Shown here: positions 55,267-63,846 of the stretch, one piece after another
Layout: the number at the start of each line of letters is the position of its first letter
How positions within the stretch are numbered: position 1 is the first letter of the stretch
DNA from: Streptomyces sp. WMMC940
GTDB lineage: Bacteria; Actinomycetota; Actinomycetes; Streptomycetales; Streptomycetaceae
Assembly: GCF_027460265.1 (NCBI RefSeq)
Contig: NZ_JAPZBC010000001.1
Location: forward strand, 4,471,501 to 4,535,500
Direction of reading: 5' to 3'
Length of the DNA stretch: 64,000 nucleotides
Program-made: the position numbers and the translations under genes
The notes under the pieces: generated by a model
Database searches by the model: none
Told to the model about the DNA's origin: nothing
The model's input: the letters and a program-made list of their open reading frames with translations, nothing else

Positions 55267-56574
55267 ATGGCCGATGCCGCTTCGCGGCTCACCGCTCTCA
55301 CCGAAGAACTGCTCGGGGCACCGCCCCCGGTCCGCATCCGGGCCTGGGACGGAAGCGAGTCGGGTCCCGCCGACGGCCCGGTCCTCGTCGTCCGGCACCG
55401 GCGCGCCCTGCGCCGGTTGCTGTGGAAGCCGGGCGAACTCGGCCTGGCCCGCGGCTGGGTGGCCGGGGAGATCGACGTCGAGGGCGATCTGTACGAGGCC
55501 CTGGGGGCTCTCGCGGGGCTGATCTGGGAGCGTTCCGAACCCGGTCCCGGGCTGCGCTCGATGGGCGATCCGCGGCTGCGCTCGGCCGTCGGTGAGCTGA
55601 TCGCCCTCGCCGGACCCCGCTCCTGGCTGCCGGTGCCGCCGCCCGCCGAGGAGGTGGCCGGACGCCGCGGCCCGCTGCACACGAAGGCGCGCGACCGGCA
55701 GGCGATCAGCCATCACTACGACGTCGGCAACGCATTCTACGAGCAGGTGCTCGGGCCGTCGATGGTCTACTCCTGCGCCTACTGGCAGGACGGGGGTTCG
55801 CTCGAGGACGCTCAGCGCGACAAGCTCGACCTCGTCTGCCGCAAGCTCGCGCTGCGGGACGGGGACCGGCTGCTGGACGTCGGCTGCGGCTGGGGCTCGA
55901 TGGCGATCCACGCGGCCGGGGAGTACGGCGCCCGGGTCACCGGGGTCACCCTGTCCCGGGAGCAGGCCGCGTACGCCCGCAAGCGGATCGCCGAGGAGGG
56001 ACTGACCGACCGCGTCGAGATCCGGGTCCAGGACTACCGGGACGTCAAGGACGGTCCGTACGACGCGATCTCGTCCATCGGGATGGCCGAGCACGTCGGC
56101 TCCGCCCGGTACCGGGAGTACGCCGACGCGATCCACGGGCTGCTGAGGCCCGGGGGCAGGCTCCTCAACCACCAGATCGCGCGCCGCCCCGAGCAGGACG
56201 AAGCCGCGTACCACGTGGACGACTTCATCGACGCCTACGTCTTCCCCGACGGCGAGCTGGCGCCGCTCGGGAGGACCGTGTCGATCCTGGAGGAGGCCGG
56301 CTTCGAGGCCCGCGACGTCGAGTCCCTCCGCGAGCACTACGCCCGCACGCTGCGCGCCTGGGTGGCCAATCTGGAGTCCGACTGGGAACGGGCGGTACGG
56401 CACTCCTCACCTGGCCGCGCCCGGATCTGGCGCCTCTACATGGCCGCCTCGGCCGTCTCCTTCGAGCGCAACAGGATCGGGGTCAACCAGATCCTCGCGG
56501 TGAAGGGCCGGGACGGCGGCGCCTCCGGCATGCCGCTGAGAACGCGCAGCTGGACCAGGGCCGACGTCCGCTGA
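55267..56574 (+). CDS. cfa: Cyclopropane-fatty-acyl-phospholipid synthase family methyltransferase
   Basis: 435 residues from the ATG at 55267 (GGAGG upstream). N-terminal lipid-binding domain, then SAM methyltransferase: ISHHYDVGNAFYEQVLGPSMVYSCAYW, motif I LLDVGCGWGSMAIHAA at about 202-217, GVTLSREQ, EHVGSARYREYADAIHGLL, and a C-terminal WVANLESDWERAV. It methylates unsaturated acyl chains to cyclopropane (or methyl-branched) forms, complementing the desaturase at 1888. Confidence 0.92.
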   Translation: MADAASRLTALTEELLGAPPPVRIRAWDGSESGPADGPVLVVRHRRALRRLLWKPGELGLARGWVAGEIDVEGDLYEALGALAGLIWERSEPGPGLRSMGDPRLRSAVGELIALAGPRSWLPVPPPAEEVAGRRGPLHTKARDRQAISHHYDVGNAFYEQVLGPSMVYSCAYWQDGGSLEDAQRDKLDLVCRKLALRDGDRLLDVGCGWGSMAIHAAGEYGARVTGVTLSREQAAYARKRIAEEGLTDRVEIRVQDYRDVKDGPYDAISSIGMAEHVGSARYREYADAIHGLLRPGGRLLNHQIARRPEQDEAAYHVDDFIDAYVFPDGELAPLGRTVSILEEAGFEARDVESLREHYARTLRAWVANLESDWERAVRHSSPGRARIWRLYMAASAVSFERNRIGVNQILAVKGRDGGASGMPLRTRSWTRADVR

Positions 56575-56580
56575 GGTCCG

Positions 56581-56653
56581 GGGGCCGGGGCGCCGCCCCG
56601 GCCCCGTACGCGTCCGGGCCGGGCCCCGCCGCAGGGGCCCGGCCCGGACGCGT
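56581..56653. terminator. Two tandem perfect hairpins between cfa and the convergent permease gene
   Basis: First stem 11 bp (56581-56591 with 56595-56605); second 20 bp (56608-56627 with 56634-56653), six-base loop. They likely stop both transcripts. Confidence 0.8.
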
Positions 56654-56676
56654 GTCCTCGACCGTCCGTGGTGCCG

Positions 56677-59208
56677 CTACTCGGTCTTGATCGCGGTCAG
56701 CATGTTCAGCTTCGCGGCGCTGCGCGCCGGCCACAGCGCCGCGAGGACGCCCACCAGCCCGGCGAGCACCAGGAAGAGGCCGATGCGGTCCCACGGCAGG
56801 ACCAGGGCGTAGCCCGGGACCTTGTCCCGGAAGGTCTCGCCGAGCGCCCAGCCGAGGAAGGTGCCGAGGCCGATGCCGACGACCGCGCCGAACACGGAGA
56901 TGACGACGGCCTCCAGCCGGACCATCCGCTTCACCCGGCGCCGGTCCAGGCCGATCGCGCGAAGCATGCCGATCTCCTGCTGCCGCTCGAAGACGGACAT
57001 CGCCAGGGTGTTGACCACCCCGAGCACCGCGATGATCAGGGCCATCGCGAGCAGGCCGTACATGATGTTCAGCATGGTGTTGATCGCGCCGCCGAACTGC
57101 TCGCGGATGTCCTGACGGTCCATCACCGCGATGGCGGGGTTGTCGCCCAGCGCGTCGATCAGGGCCTTCTCGTTCGCCTCGCTCTGACCGCCCTCAGTCT
57201 TGACGAAGATCTCCGGGATGTGCGGCTTCACCTCGTGCCGGTCGGCGACCTCGGTGCTCACCAGGACCGGCGAGAGGAACTCGCGGTCCTTGAAGACCGC
57301 GCCGACCTCCAGGGTCCCCTTCTTCCTGTCGTTGAAGGTGACGGGGAGGCTGTCGCCGACCTTCCAGCCCTTGCTCGTGGCCGTCTTCTCGGCGACCGCG
57401 ACGCGCCCCTCGGCGAGGGTGTCCAGGCTGCCCTTCACGACCTCGATGTTCAGGACCTTCTCGACGTCCCCGGGCGTCACCGCCGACGCTGACGGGTAGT
57501 CGCCCTTCACCTCGAGGTACACGGCCTGCTTCGGGGAGACCGCCGTGACGCCCGGGGCCTTCTCCAGTGCTGCCAGCACCGACCGGTCGAGGGCCCTGCC
57601 GTTGGCCATCGTGACCATGTAGTCGGCCTTGATGTTGTCCGTCGTCGCCTTGTCGACGGCCCTGCCGACGGTGACCCCGAGCACCGAGAGACCGGTGACC
57701 AGGGTCAGCCCGATCGCGAGGGCCGAGGCGGTGGCACCGGTGCGCCGCGGGTTGCGGACGGCGTTCCGCCCGGCGAGCTTGCCGGCCACCGAGAAGACGC
57801 CGACGAGCAGCGGCCGTACGAGGGCGATGACGGGACGGGAGAGCTGCGGGATCAGCACGATCACGCCGATCAGCGCGAGGAACGCGCCCGCCGCGATCAG
57901 CATCCGCCCGGCGTCGCCGCCGGCGGTGGCGCCCCAGACGATGCCGCCCGCGCCGAGGCCCGTCAGGACGCCTCCGATGGAGTTGCGCAGCACCAGCGAC
58001 TTGGCGCCGGGAGCCGCGTGGACGCTGCCCATGGCGGCGACAGGCGGGATCTTCGCGGCCCGGCGGCCCGGCAGCCAAGCGGCGAACATGGTGACGAGGA
58101 CACCGACGGCGAACGCGGCGATCACCGGACTCGCGGAGATCACGAGCGGCCCGTCCGGCACCTTCATGCCGAAGGCGGCCATCCCCGAGCGCAGACCCGT
58201 CGTCAGTCCGATGCCGAGGACGAAGCCGACGGCCGAGGCCACGGCACCGACGATCGCGGCCTCGATGAGCACCGAGCGGGTGATCTGGCGGCGGGAGGCG
58301 CCGACGGCCCGCATCAGGGCGAGTTCCCTGGTGCGTTGGGCGACCAGCATCGTGAAGGTGTTGGAGATCAGGAAGACGCCGACGAAGAGTGCGATGCCGG
58401 CGAAGCCGAGCAGGATCTGCTTGAGGGTGCCGAGCCCCTGCTCTATGTCCGCGGCCTGCTTCTCGGCGAGCGCCGTGCCGGTCTGCGCCTCGGCGTTCTC
58501 CGGCAGCAGCGGCTCCACCGCGGCCAGGATGCTCGCGGCGTCCGCGCCGGGGGCGGCGGTGACGGTGACGTCCCGGTAGTAGCCCGGCTTCAGGTAGAGC
58601 TTCTGGGCCACGTCGGTGTCGAAGAGGACCAGGCTGCCGCCGGCGTTCACGGCACCGTCCTTGGTGGTGAAGACACCGCTGAGGGTGTACTCCTCCACCG
58701 GCCCGTTGGTGGCGACGCGAACCCGGTCGCCCACCGCGTACCTGCCCTTGGCGGCGCTGTCCGCGTCCAGGGCGATCTGGTCGGCCTTCGCGGGGCCGCT
58801 GCCGTCGGTGAAGGTGTAGGCGGGGTCCTTGCCGTCCTTGCCGGGGGCGAAGTTGGAGCCCTTGTTCGACCAGCCGACGCCGATGAGCTTGCCGTCGGGG
58901 TCGGCGACCCCGGCGAAGCCGTCGACGCGGCCGTGGGCGGCGTCGACGCCGTCCAGCGCGGCGACCTTGCCCAGGGTCTTCTCGGAGATGCCGGGCTCCT
59001 GCTCGGCGTCGTTCTCGTCGGCGTACGAGGTGACGGCCACGGCGACGTCGTCGTAGCTCTTGGCCGTCTGGTTGCGGAAGGCATTGGAGAGGGTGTCGGC
59101 GAAGACCAGGGTGCCGGAGACGAACGCCACGCCGAGCATCACGGCGAGCACGGTCATCAGCAGCCTGGCCTTGTGCGCGAGCACATTGCGCAAGGCGGTA
59201 CGGAACAT
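56677..59208 (-). CDS. FtsX-fold ABC permease, second copy
   Basis: 843 residues, the same double FtsX layout as 23408-25981: first helix LLMTVLAVMLGVAFVSGTLVF, large extracytoplasmic domain, three helices with TRELALMRAVGASRRQI, RNAVRNPRRTGATASALAIG, second extracytoplasmic domain, and QEIGMLRAIGLDRRRVKRMV, ending RSAAKLNMLTAIKTE. 52 bp after its ATPase on the same strand. Substrate unknown. Confidence 0.92.
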   Translation of the reverse strand: MFRTALRNVLAHKARLLMTVLAVMLGVAFVSGTLVFADTLSNAFRNQTAKSYDDVAVAVTSYADENDAEQEPGISEKTLGKVAALDGVDAAHGRVDGFAGVADPDGKLIGVGWSNKGSNFAPGKDGKDPAYTFTDGSGPAKADQIALDADSAAKGRYAVGDRVRVATNGPVEEYTLSGVFTTKDGAVNAGGSLVLFDTDVAQKLYLKPGYYRDVTVTAAPGADAASILAAVEPLLPENAEAQTGTALAEKQAADIEQGLGTLKQILLGFAGIALFVGVFLISNTFTMLVAQRTRELALMRAVGASRRQITRSVLIEAAIVGAVASAVGFVLGIGLTTGLRSGMAAFGMKVPDGPLVISASPVIAAFAVGVLVTMFAAWLPGRRAAKIPPVAAMGSVHAAPGAKSLVLRNSIGGVLTGLGAGGIVWGATAGGDAGRMLIAAGAFLALIGVIVLIPQLSRPVIALVRPLLVGVFSVAGKLAGRNAVRNPRRTGATASALAIGLTLVTGLSVLGVTVGRAVDKATTDNIKADYMVTMANGRALDRSVLAALEKAPGVTAVSPKQAVYLEVKGDYPSASAVTPGDVEKVLNIEVVKGSLDTLAEGRVAVAEKTATSKGWKVGDSLPVTFNDRKKGTLEVGAVFKDREFLSPVLVSTEVADRHEVKPHIPEIFVKTEGGQSEANEKALIDALGDNPAIAVMDRQDIREQFGGAINTMLNIMYGLLAMALIIAVLGVVNTLAMSVFERQQEIGMLRAIGLDRRRVKRMVRLEAVVISVFGAVVGIGLGTFLGWALGETFRDKVPGYALVLPWDRIGLFLVLAGLVGVLAALWPARSAAKLNMLTAIKTE

Positions 59209-59260
59209 GGTGTGAGTCAGTCCTGAGGTGAGGGCCGGAAGTCTGTGGTGGAGCCGCGGG

Positions 59261-60031
59261 TCAGCTGGTCCGGCCCTTGGCGTCGAACTCCTTCATGCGG
59301 TCCAGCACGCCGTCGGCGGTCGGGGCGATCATCTCGTCCACGATGCGGCCGTCGGCCAGGAAGATGACGCGGTCCGCGTACGACGCGGCCACCGGGTCGT
59401 GCGTGACCATCACGACGGTCTGGCCCAGTTCCCGTACGGAGTTGCGCAGGAAGCCCAGGACCTCGGCGCCGGAGCGGGAGTCGAGGTTCCCGGTCGGCTC
59501 GTCGCCGAAGATGATGTCGGGGCGGGAGGCGAGCGCCCGGGCGACGGCGACGCGCTGCTGCTGGCCCCCGGACAGCTGGGTGGGCCGGTGGCCGAGCCGG
59601 CCGGAGAGCCCCACCATGTCGATGACGAGCTGCAGCCACTGCTGGTCGGGCCTGCGCCCGGCGATGTCCATCGGGAGCGTGATGTTCTCCAGCGCCGTCA
59701 GCGTCGGCAGCAGGTTGAAGGCCTGGAAGATGAAGCCGATCTTGTCGCGGCGCAGCTGGGTCAGCTGCTTGTCCTTGAGCGAACCGAGTTCGGTCTCCCC
59801 GATCCGCACCGAGCCGCCGCTGAAGCTGTCGAGGCCTGCGACGCAGTGCATCAGCGTCGACTTGCCCGAGCCCGACGGGCCCATGATCGCGGTGAACTCC
59901 CCCTGCCGGAAGTCCACGGTGACTCGGTCCAGGGCGACCACCTGGGTCTCGCCCTCTCCGTAGACCTTGGACAGATCCATGGCGCGGGCGGCCACCGCGG
60001 TGGCGCGGGCGGTGGTGGGTGTGGTGGTCAC
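59261..60031 (-). CDS. ABC transporter ATP-binding protein, second copy
   Basis: 256 residues from GTG 60031 (AGGAGAG about nine bases before). All ATPase motifs present: GPSGSGKST, FIFQAFNLLPTL, LSGGQQQRVAVARAL, IIFGDEPTGNLDS, VMVTHDPVAAS. It ends in the same DRMKEFDAKGRTS-type tail as the ATPase at 22623-23411, showing the two are paralogues. Encoded before its permease. Confidence 0.93.
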   Translation of the reverse strand: MTTTPTTARATAVAARAMDLSKVYGEGETQVVALDRVTVDFRQGEFTAIMGPSGSGKSTLMHCVAGLDSFSGGSVRIGETELGSLKDKQLTQLRRDKIGFIFQAFNLLPTLTALENITLPMDIAGRRPDQQWLQLVIDMVGLSGRLGHRPTQLSGGQQQRVAVARALASRPDIIFGDEPTGNLDSRSGAEVLGFLRNSVRELGQTVVMVTHDPVAASYADRVIFLADGRIVDEMIAPTADGVLDRMKEFDAKGRTS

Positions 60032-60456
60032 GAGTCGGCTCTCCTGTCGCGGCGTTCGTGGGGACCGCACCATCGTGCTGCCCGGGGCCACGCCGGATCG
60101 TCCGTCCCGGTGCCCGTTCCCGGGGCCCTCTCGGGTCTGACGGGGCACCACCCCCGTCCTCCTTTGGTATGACGGCGCCCCCCGGGCCGCGTCCGGGTCC
60201 GGCGCGCGCTCCCGGGGCGCCGCCTGCGGGTTGTCCGAGGCGTGCCCGGGCGGCGACTTTCCGTCATTCCCACCGGCGGCACCGGGCTCGCCGGGAGCAC
60301 GCCTCGGCAGGTGCAAACAGCCGCGAACGAGGGCTGACGCACCCTCAGGCGTCAATAAAATAAGACAACATCGGATCGTTGTTCCGCTGTTGGGGTGAGC
60401 CGTACGGATAGGCTCGTGTGCGAACGCAGAGCCGCGTAAGCAGGACCGCGTAACCA
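60032..60456. other. Intergenic between the ABC operon and bldA
   Basis: 425 bp, no gene. A relatively AT-rich patch lies at 60350-60375 and a TAGGCT hexamer at 60409-60414 is a likely -10 for the tRNA. Confidence 0.5.
60409..60414 (+). promoter_or_regulatory. Candidate -10 (TAGGCT) for the bldA tRNA
   Basis: Lies 43 bases before the mature 5' end. A TTGGGG at 60390-60395 is only 13 bases upstream, so the -35 is uncertain. Confidence 0.35.
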
Positions 60457-60538
60457 GCCCGGATGGTGGAATGCAGACACGGCGAGCTTAAACCTCGCTG
60501 GCCTTCGGGCCGTGCCGGTTCAAGTCCGGCTCCGGGCA
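60457..60538 (+). tRNA. bldA: tRNA-Leu (anticodon TAA), bldA
   Basis: 82 nt, class II tRNA with acceptor GCCCGGA/TCCGGGC, anticodon stem GCGAG/CTCGC around loop CTTAAAC (anticodon TAA), a long variable arm TGGCCTTCGGGCCG and a TTCAAGT T-loop; discriminator A, no encoded CCA. It reads UUA. In Streptomyces this is the single, developmentally regulated bldA tRNA (established), needed to translate TTA-containing genes. Confidence 0.95.
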
Positions 60539-60915
60539 CGTTCATGCGTCCGTGGCGCGAGCGGCAATCGTTGAATTCTTGAACGCTTGCTCGCGCCCGC
60601 GCGGCCGCCGGCGTCGCCCGACCGAAGTCCGCCGCCTCCTCCTCTCCCCCCTCCTGGCCTCTCCTCCCGCCGCCCGCCCTGCCGGGCCCGGGCCTCCGTC
60701 CGCCGCTCCCGGCACCCCACCCTGCGTGAATTCCGCCGAGCCGGGAATGAGTGAGTCCGTTCACTGGCTGTCATGGGAGGAGAGAGAGCGGTGCGGGGCC
60801 CGGGGCCCCGGTCAGTCACGATCGAGGAAAGATCCTCCTTCAGCACTAGGCCGAGGTCTTTGCCCCCGCATTACTCTTGTGTCAAGGCCGCGCAGGGCGG
60901 CCATGGAGGAGTGAG
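60539..60915. other. Intergenic between bldA and the Bax-inhibitor-like gene
   Basis: 377 bp, no gene supported. A dyad GCGCGAGC...GCTCGCGC (about 60552-60599) could end the tRNA transcript. Promoter of the next gene not identified; GGAGGAG lies at 60905-60911. Confidence 0.5.
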
Positions 60916-61803
60916 ATGAGGAGCAGCAACCCGGTCTTCTCGCGACGGGGGTTCAGCCGCGACAACGGCTACGCGGGCTTCAACACCGCGCCGCAGGCCG
61001 GGGGCCCCGCAGTCGGCGACAACCCGTACGCCCAGGGCGCGGGCAACCCGTACGCCACCAACCCCTACGCGCCGGCGGACGCCCAGCTGGGTGCCCCGCC
61101 GCAGGCGCCTGCCCGCACCAATGTGATGACGATGGACGACGTCGTGGCGCGCACCGCCATGACGCTCGGCACCGTCGTGCTCACGGCGATCCTGTCGTGG
61201 GTGCTCCTGCCCGTCGACCCGGCCAACATCGGCAAGTCGTACGGCATCGCCATCGGCGCCGCGCTGGTGGCGCTGGTGCTCGGGCTCGTCCAGTCCTTCA
61301 AGCGCAAGCCGTCGCCCGCGCTGATCCTCGCCTACGCGGCGTTCGAGGGCGTCTTCCTCGGTGTGATCTCCAGCGCGGTCTCCACGTACATCGCGGACGG
61401 CGTGGTCGCCCAGGCCGTGCTCGGCACGATGGCGGTCTTCGCCGGTGTGCTGTTCGCGTACAAGATGCGCTGGATCCGCGTCACCCGCCGTTTCTACGGC
61501 TTCGTGATGGCGGCCGCGATGGGCTTCCTGCTGCTGATGGCGGCCAACCTGCTGTTCGCCGTCTTCGCCGGCGGTGACGGTCTCGGCTTCCGCAGCGGCG
61601 GCCTCGGCATCCTGTTCGGCGTGATCGGCATCATCCTCGGTGCCTGCTTCCTCGCCCTGGACTTCAAGCAGGTCGAGGACGGCATCAACTACGGCGCTCC
61701 GCGTGAGGAGTCCTGGCTGGCCGCCTTCGGCCTCACCATGACCCTGGTGTGGATCTACCTGGAGATGCTGCGTCTGCTGTCGATCCTGCAGGGCGACGAC
61801 TGA
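60916..61803 (+). CDS. Bax inhibitor-1/YccA family membrane protein
   Basis: 295 residues from the ATG at 60916 (GGAG at 60906). A polar, Asn/Pro/Tyr-rich cytoplasmic head (about 70 residues) is followed by seven hydrophobic helices with the family's ALILAYAAFEGVFLGVIS and a final MTLVWIYLEMLRLLSIL. YccA/Bax-inhibitor proteins form Ca2+-leak-like or protease-modulating membrane proteins; the role in Streptomyces is unknown. Confidence 0.88.
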   Translation: MRSSNPVFSRRGFSRDNGYAGFNTAPQAGGPAVGDNPYAQGAGNPYATNPYAPADAQLGAPPQAPARTNVMTMDDVVARTAMTLGTVVLTAILSWVLLPVDPANIGKSYGIAIGAALVALVLGLVQSFKRKPSPALILAYAAFEGVFLGVISSAVSTYIADGVVAQAVLGTMAVFAGVLFAYKMRWIRVTRRFYGFVMAAAMGFLLLMAANLLFAVFAGGDGLGFRSGGLGILFGVIGIILGACFLALDFKQVEDGINYGAPREESWLAAFGLTMTLVWIYLEMLRLLSILQGDD

Positions 61804-61805
61804 CG

Positions 61806-61876
61806 CACCGGACGGCCGTACGCCGTCCGGTGAACCGACGAAGGGCCTGTCCGGCATCCGCCGGGCAGGCCCTTCG
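61806..61876 (+). terminator. Two hairpins downstream of the Bax-inhibitor-like gene
   Basis: First stem 10 bp (61806-61815 with 61823-61832); second 11 bp (61839-61849 with 61866-61876) plus an inner CCGG/CCGG pair. They lie between convergent genes. Confidence 0.7.
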
Positions 61877-61897
61877 CCCGTCCTCGAGCCGGGTCCG

Positions 61898-62128
61898 CTA
61901 GAGCAGCTTGCGGGCCGCCCTCCTCAGGTCGTACTCATGGATGATCGCTTTCGCGTGGCCGTACGCGAGATTGTGTTCGCTCCGGAGCCAGCTGACCTTC
62001 TCCTCGAAACGGAACAGGGACGGTCCTTCTTCGACGGTGCGCAGCCAGTCGGCGACTTCACGACCGGTGCAGTGAGGGATGCGGGAGAGCAGGTTGCGAT
62101 GGGTCTCTTCGGAGAAGACTTGGGACAT
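61898..62128 (-). CDS. DUF4287-type small protein
   Basis: 76 residues from the ATG at 62128 (GGAGG five bases before); an earlier ATG adds only six residues. The sequence SEETHRNLLSRIPHCTGREVADWLRTV and LRSEHNLAYGHAKAIIHEYDLRRA matches the DUF4287 pattern (repeated helix with His near the end). The function is unknown. Confidence 0.8.
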   Translation of the reverse strand: MSQVFSEETHRNLLSRIPHCTGREVADWLRTVEEGPSLFRFEEKVSWLRSEHNLAYGHAKAIIHEYDLRRAARKLL

Positions 62129-62215
62129 CGGCGCCTCCGGACGCATTGCGCGTGTGGTCCTTCACGTCACCGTGCCTCAGTGTTCGCGTATTGGCAACAG
62201 TCCCGCACCGGCGCA

Positions 62216-62221
62216 TAGGGT
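62216..62221 (+). promoter_or_regulatory. -10 hexamer TAGGGT of a leaderless mRNA
   Basis: Ends six bases before the GTG at 62228; TTGGCA at 62191-62196 may be the -35 (19-bp spacer). No ribosome site. Confidence 0.45.
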
Positions 62222-62227
62222 CGCAGC

Positions 62228-62551
62228 GTGCTTGATACGACACCTCTGACGGCGGCCGTGGAGCGGTTCGCCGACCGGCTGCGGGCGGCCCCGCAGAGCC
62301 GGCTCCAGCGCGGCGCGGCGGCCGAAGGCCTGGCACTGGCCAGGGAGTTGGCGGAGCGCGCCCAGCGGATCGAGACGCCCGGGCGGCAGCCGCGGATCAT
62401 GCCCGACGCGGGCCTCTTCGCGGTCGCGGACCAATTGGTGGTGGCCGGGACGGATTTGGCCGAAGCGGTACGCACGGGAACGGCCTCGCCGGGGGAACTG
62501 GACGAGGCCGTGGAACTGGTCGAGGCGGCGGCGCGGCGGGCGCAGCTCTGA
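62228..62551 (+). CDS. Small helical protein of unknown function
   Basis: 107 residues, Ala/Glu/Arg-rich, all-helical by composition, no TM segment, no motif I recognise. It opens LDTTPLTAAVERFADRLRAAP and ends DEAVELVEAAARRAQL. Divergent from the DUF4287 gene. Good Streptomyces codon bias supports coding. Confidence 0.65.
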   Translation: MLDTTPLTAAVERFADRLRAAPQSRLQRGAAAEGLALARELAERAQRIETPGRQPRIMPDAGLFAVADQLVVAGTDLAEAVRTGTASPGELDEAVELVEAAARRAQL

Positions 62552-62605
62552 GAGCGCACCCGGGAGCCCTGGGGGCCGGGGCCTGCGGGCCTGACCGTCC
62601 GGGGC

Positions 62606-63469
62606 TCAGAGCGAGGCGATGACGCGGTCCGCGAGGATGTAGACGTTCTCGCCGTCGCCGCCGCAGCAGAACGTCAGGGCGTACGCGCCGGAGACGCCCG
62701 AGCCGCCGAGCAGGACCGGCGTCCGTCCGGCGCGCAGCGCCTCCCCGAGCCGCTCCGCGGTCTCGCGGTGCCCGGGGGTCATGCACAGGGTCGTACCGTC
62801 GGCGAACACGTACACGTCCAGCGTGCCGAGCGGGCCGGGCCGTACGTCGGTGAGGGCGGTCGCGGTCTCCGCGAGTTCCTCCAGGCGTGCCACGGTGCGC
62901 TCGTGGTCGGTCACCACGGGCGTCTGCACCGGTACGAAGTCGGGGTGCGAGGGGTGCCGCCGGCGGGCCGCCGCCAGCTCCGGGGAGTCCTCCGCGAACT
63001 CGGCTGCGGGCTCGGCGAGCTCCGCGAGGTCGTCGAGGGCCTCCGCCGCCTCCAGGTCCATGGCCTCCAGCCCCACGAAGTCCGCCTGCCGGGGGACGTA
63101 GAGCGGACCGTCCTCGCCGAGGTCCGCCGCCCCGCCGAGCATCGACAGCGGCGACTCGCCGGCGAAGTGCGGTGCGTCGGCCGCCTCGCGGGCCTCCTGC
63201 GCGGCCCAGAAGGCGCGCGCCTCGGCCAGCTCGCGCTCGCGCTCCTCGGCCAGCGCCTCGGCGACGGCGGCGCGTATCTCGGCGGCGGGTGCGCTGCGGG
63301 CCTGCGGTACGGAGCCGAGGGGGACGCCGCCCTGACGGCTCACGGCGGCCAGCTCCGAACGCAGGGCGGTGACCTGCCTGCGCAGCCCAAGAGTGTTGTG
63401 CAGGGCAGCGGCGCCCACGGCCGTGGCAGCGGCGGTGGTCAGCAGCAGGGCGAGGGACATGGCGCTCAC
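62606..63469 (-). CDS. Membrane-anchored protein with coiled coil, unknown function
   Basis: 287 residues from the GTG at 63469 (GGGAG seven bases before); an ATG three codons later is possible. One N-terminal helix (SLALLLTTAAATAVGAAAL), a coiled coil (LRRQVTALRSELAAVS and AEALAEERERELAEARAFW), a highly acidic Ala/Glu/Leu-rich middle, and a folded C-terminal part with LGTLDVYVFADGTTLCMTPG and LTFCCGGDGENVYILADRVI. I do not recognise the family. Confidence 0.75.
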   Translation of the reverse strand: MSAMSLALLLTTAAATAVGAAALHNTLGLRRQVTALRSELAAVSRQGGVPLGSVPQARSAPAAEIRAAVAEALAEERERELAEARAFWAAQEAREAADAPHFAGESPLSMLGGAADLGEDGPLYVPRQADFVGLEAMDLEAAEALDDLAELAEPAAEFAEDSPELAAARRRHPSHPDFVPVQTPVVTDHERTVARLEELAETATALTDVRPGPLGTLDVYVFADGTTLCMTPGHRETAERLGEALRAGRTPVLLGGSGVSGAYALTFCCGGDGENVYILADRVIASL

Positions 63470-63846
63470 TGACGTACTCCCGGTTCTGAGGATTCCCCGA
63501 CTTACTACATCAGCTTGTCGTGAGCCCACACCTGGTGTCAGTGCAATACGTCACGAAAGGGACGCGACTTTGGGTCGGATGTTTACCTGCGTGACGCTTG
63601 CGACCTGGGAAAACGCGTGCCTGCGGGAGATAGGTCACATCCTGGGGGAGATTAGGTCACGGCTGGGCGACGGCGGGGTTGAGAAAGCGGTTGCCGAGGG
63701 ACGGGGAGGGGTTTCGCTGCCCCCCGGTGCCGCGCGCCATGTGCGCGGAAACGGGGCGCGGCGCGCACGGCCCCGGTCCCGTGCGGGCGGGGCGTCGCAC
63801 ACGGGCGCGACGCCCCGCGCCGAGCGGCGCTCAGCGCGCTCGCGCC
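63470..63846. other. Intergenic with a 14-15-bp direct repeat
   Basis: No gene accepted. GGGAGATAGGTCAC (63625-63638) and GGGAGATTAGGTCAC (63646-63660) are direct repeats, 21 bp apart; candidate regulator sites or promoter elements for the flanking genes. Confidence 0.5.
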
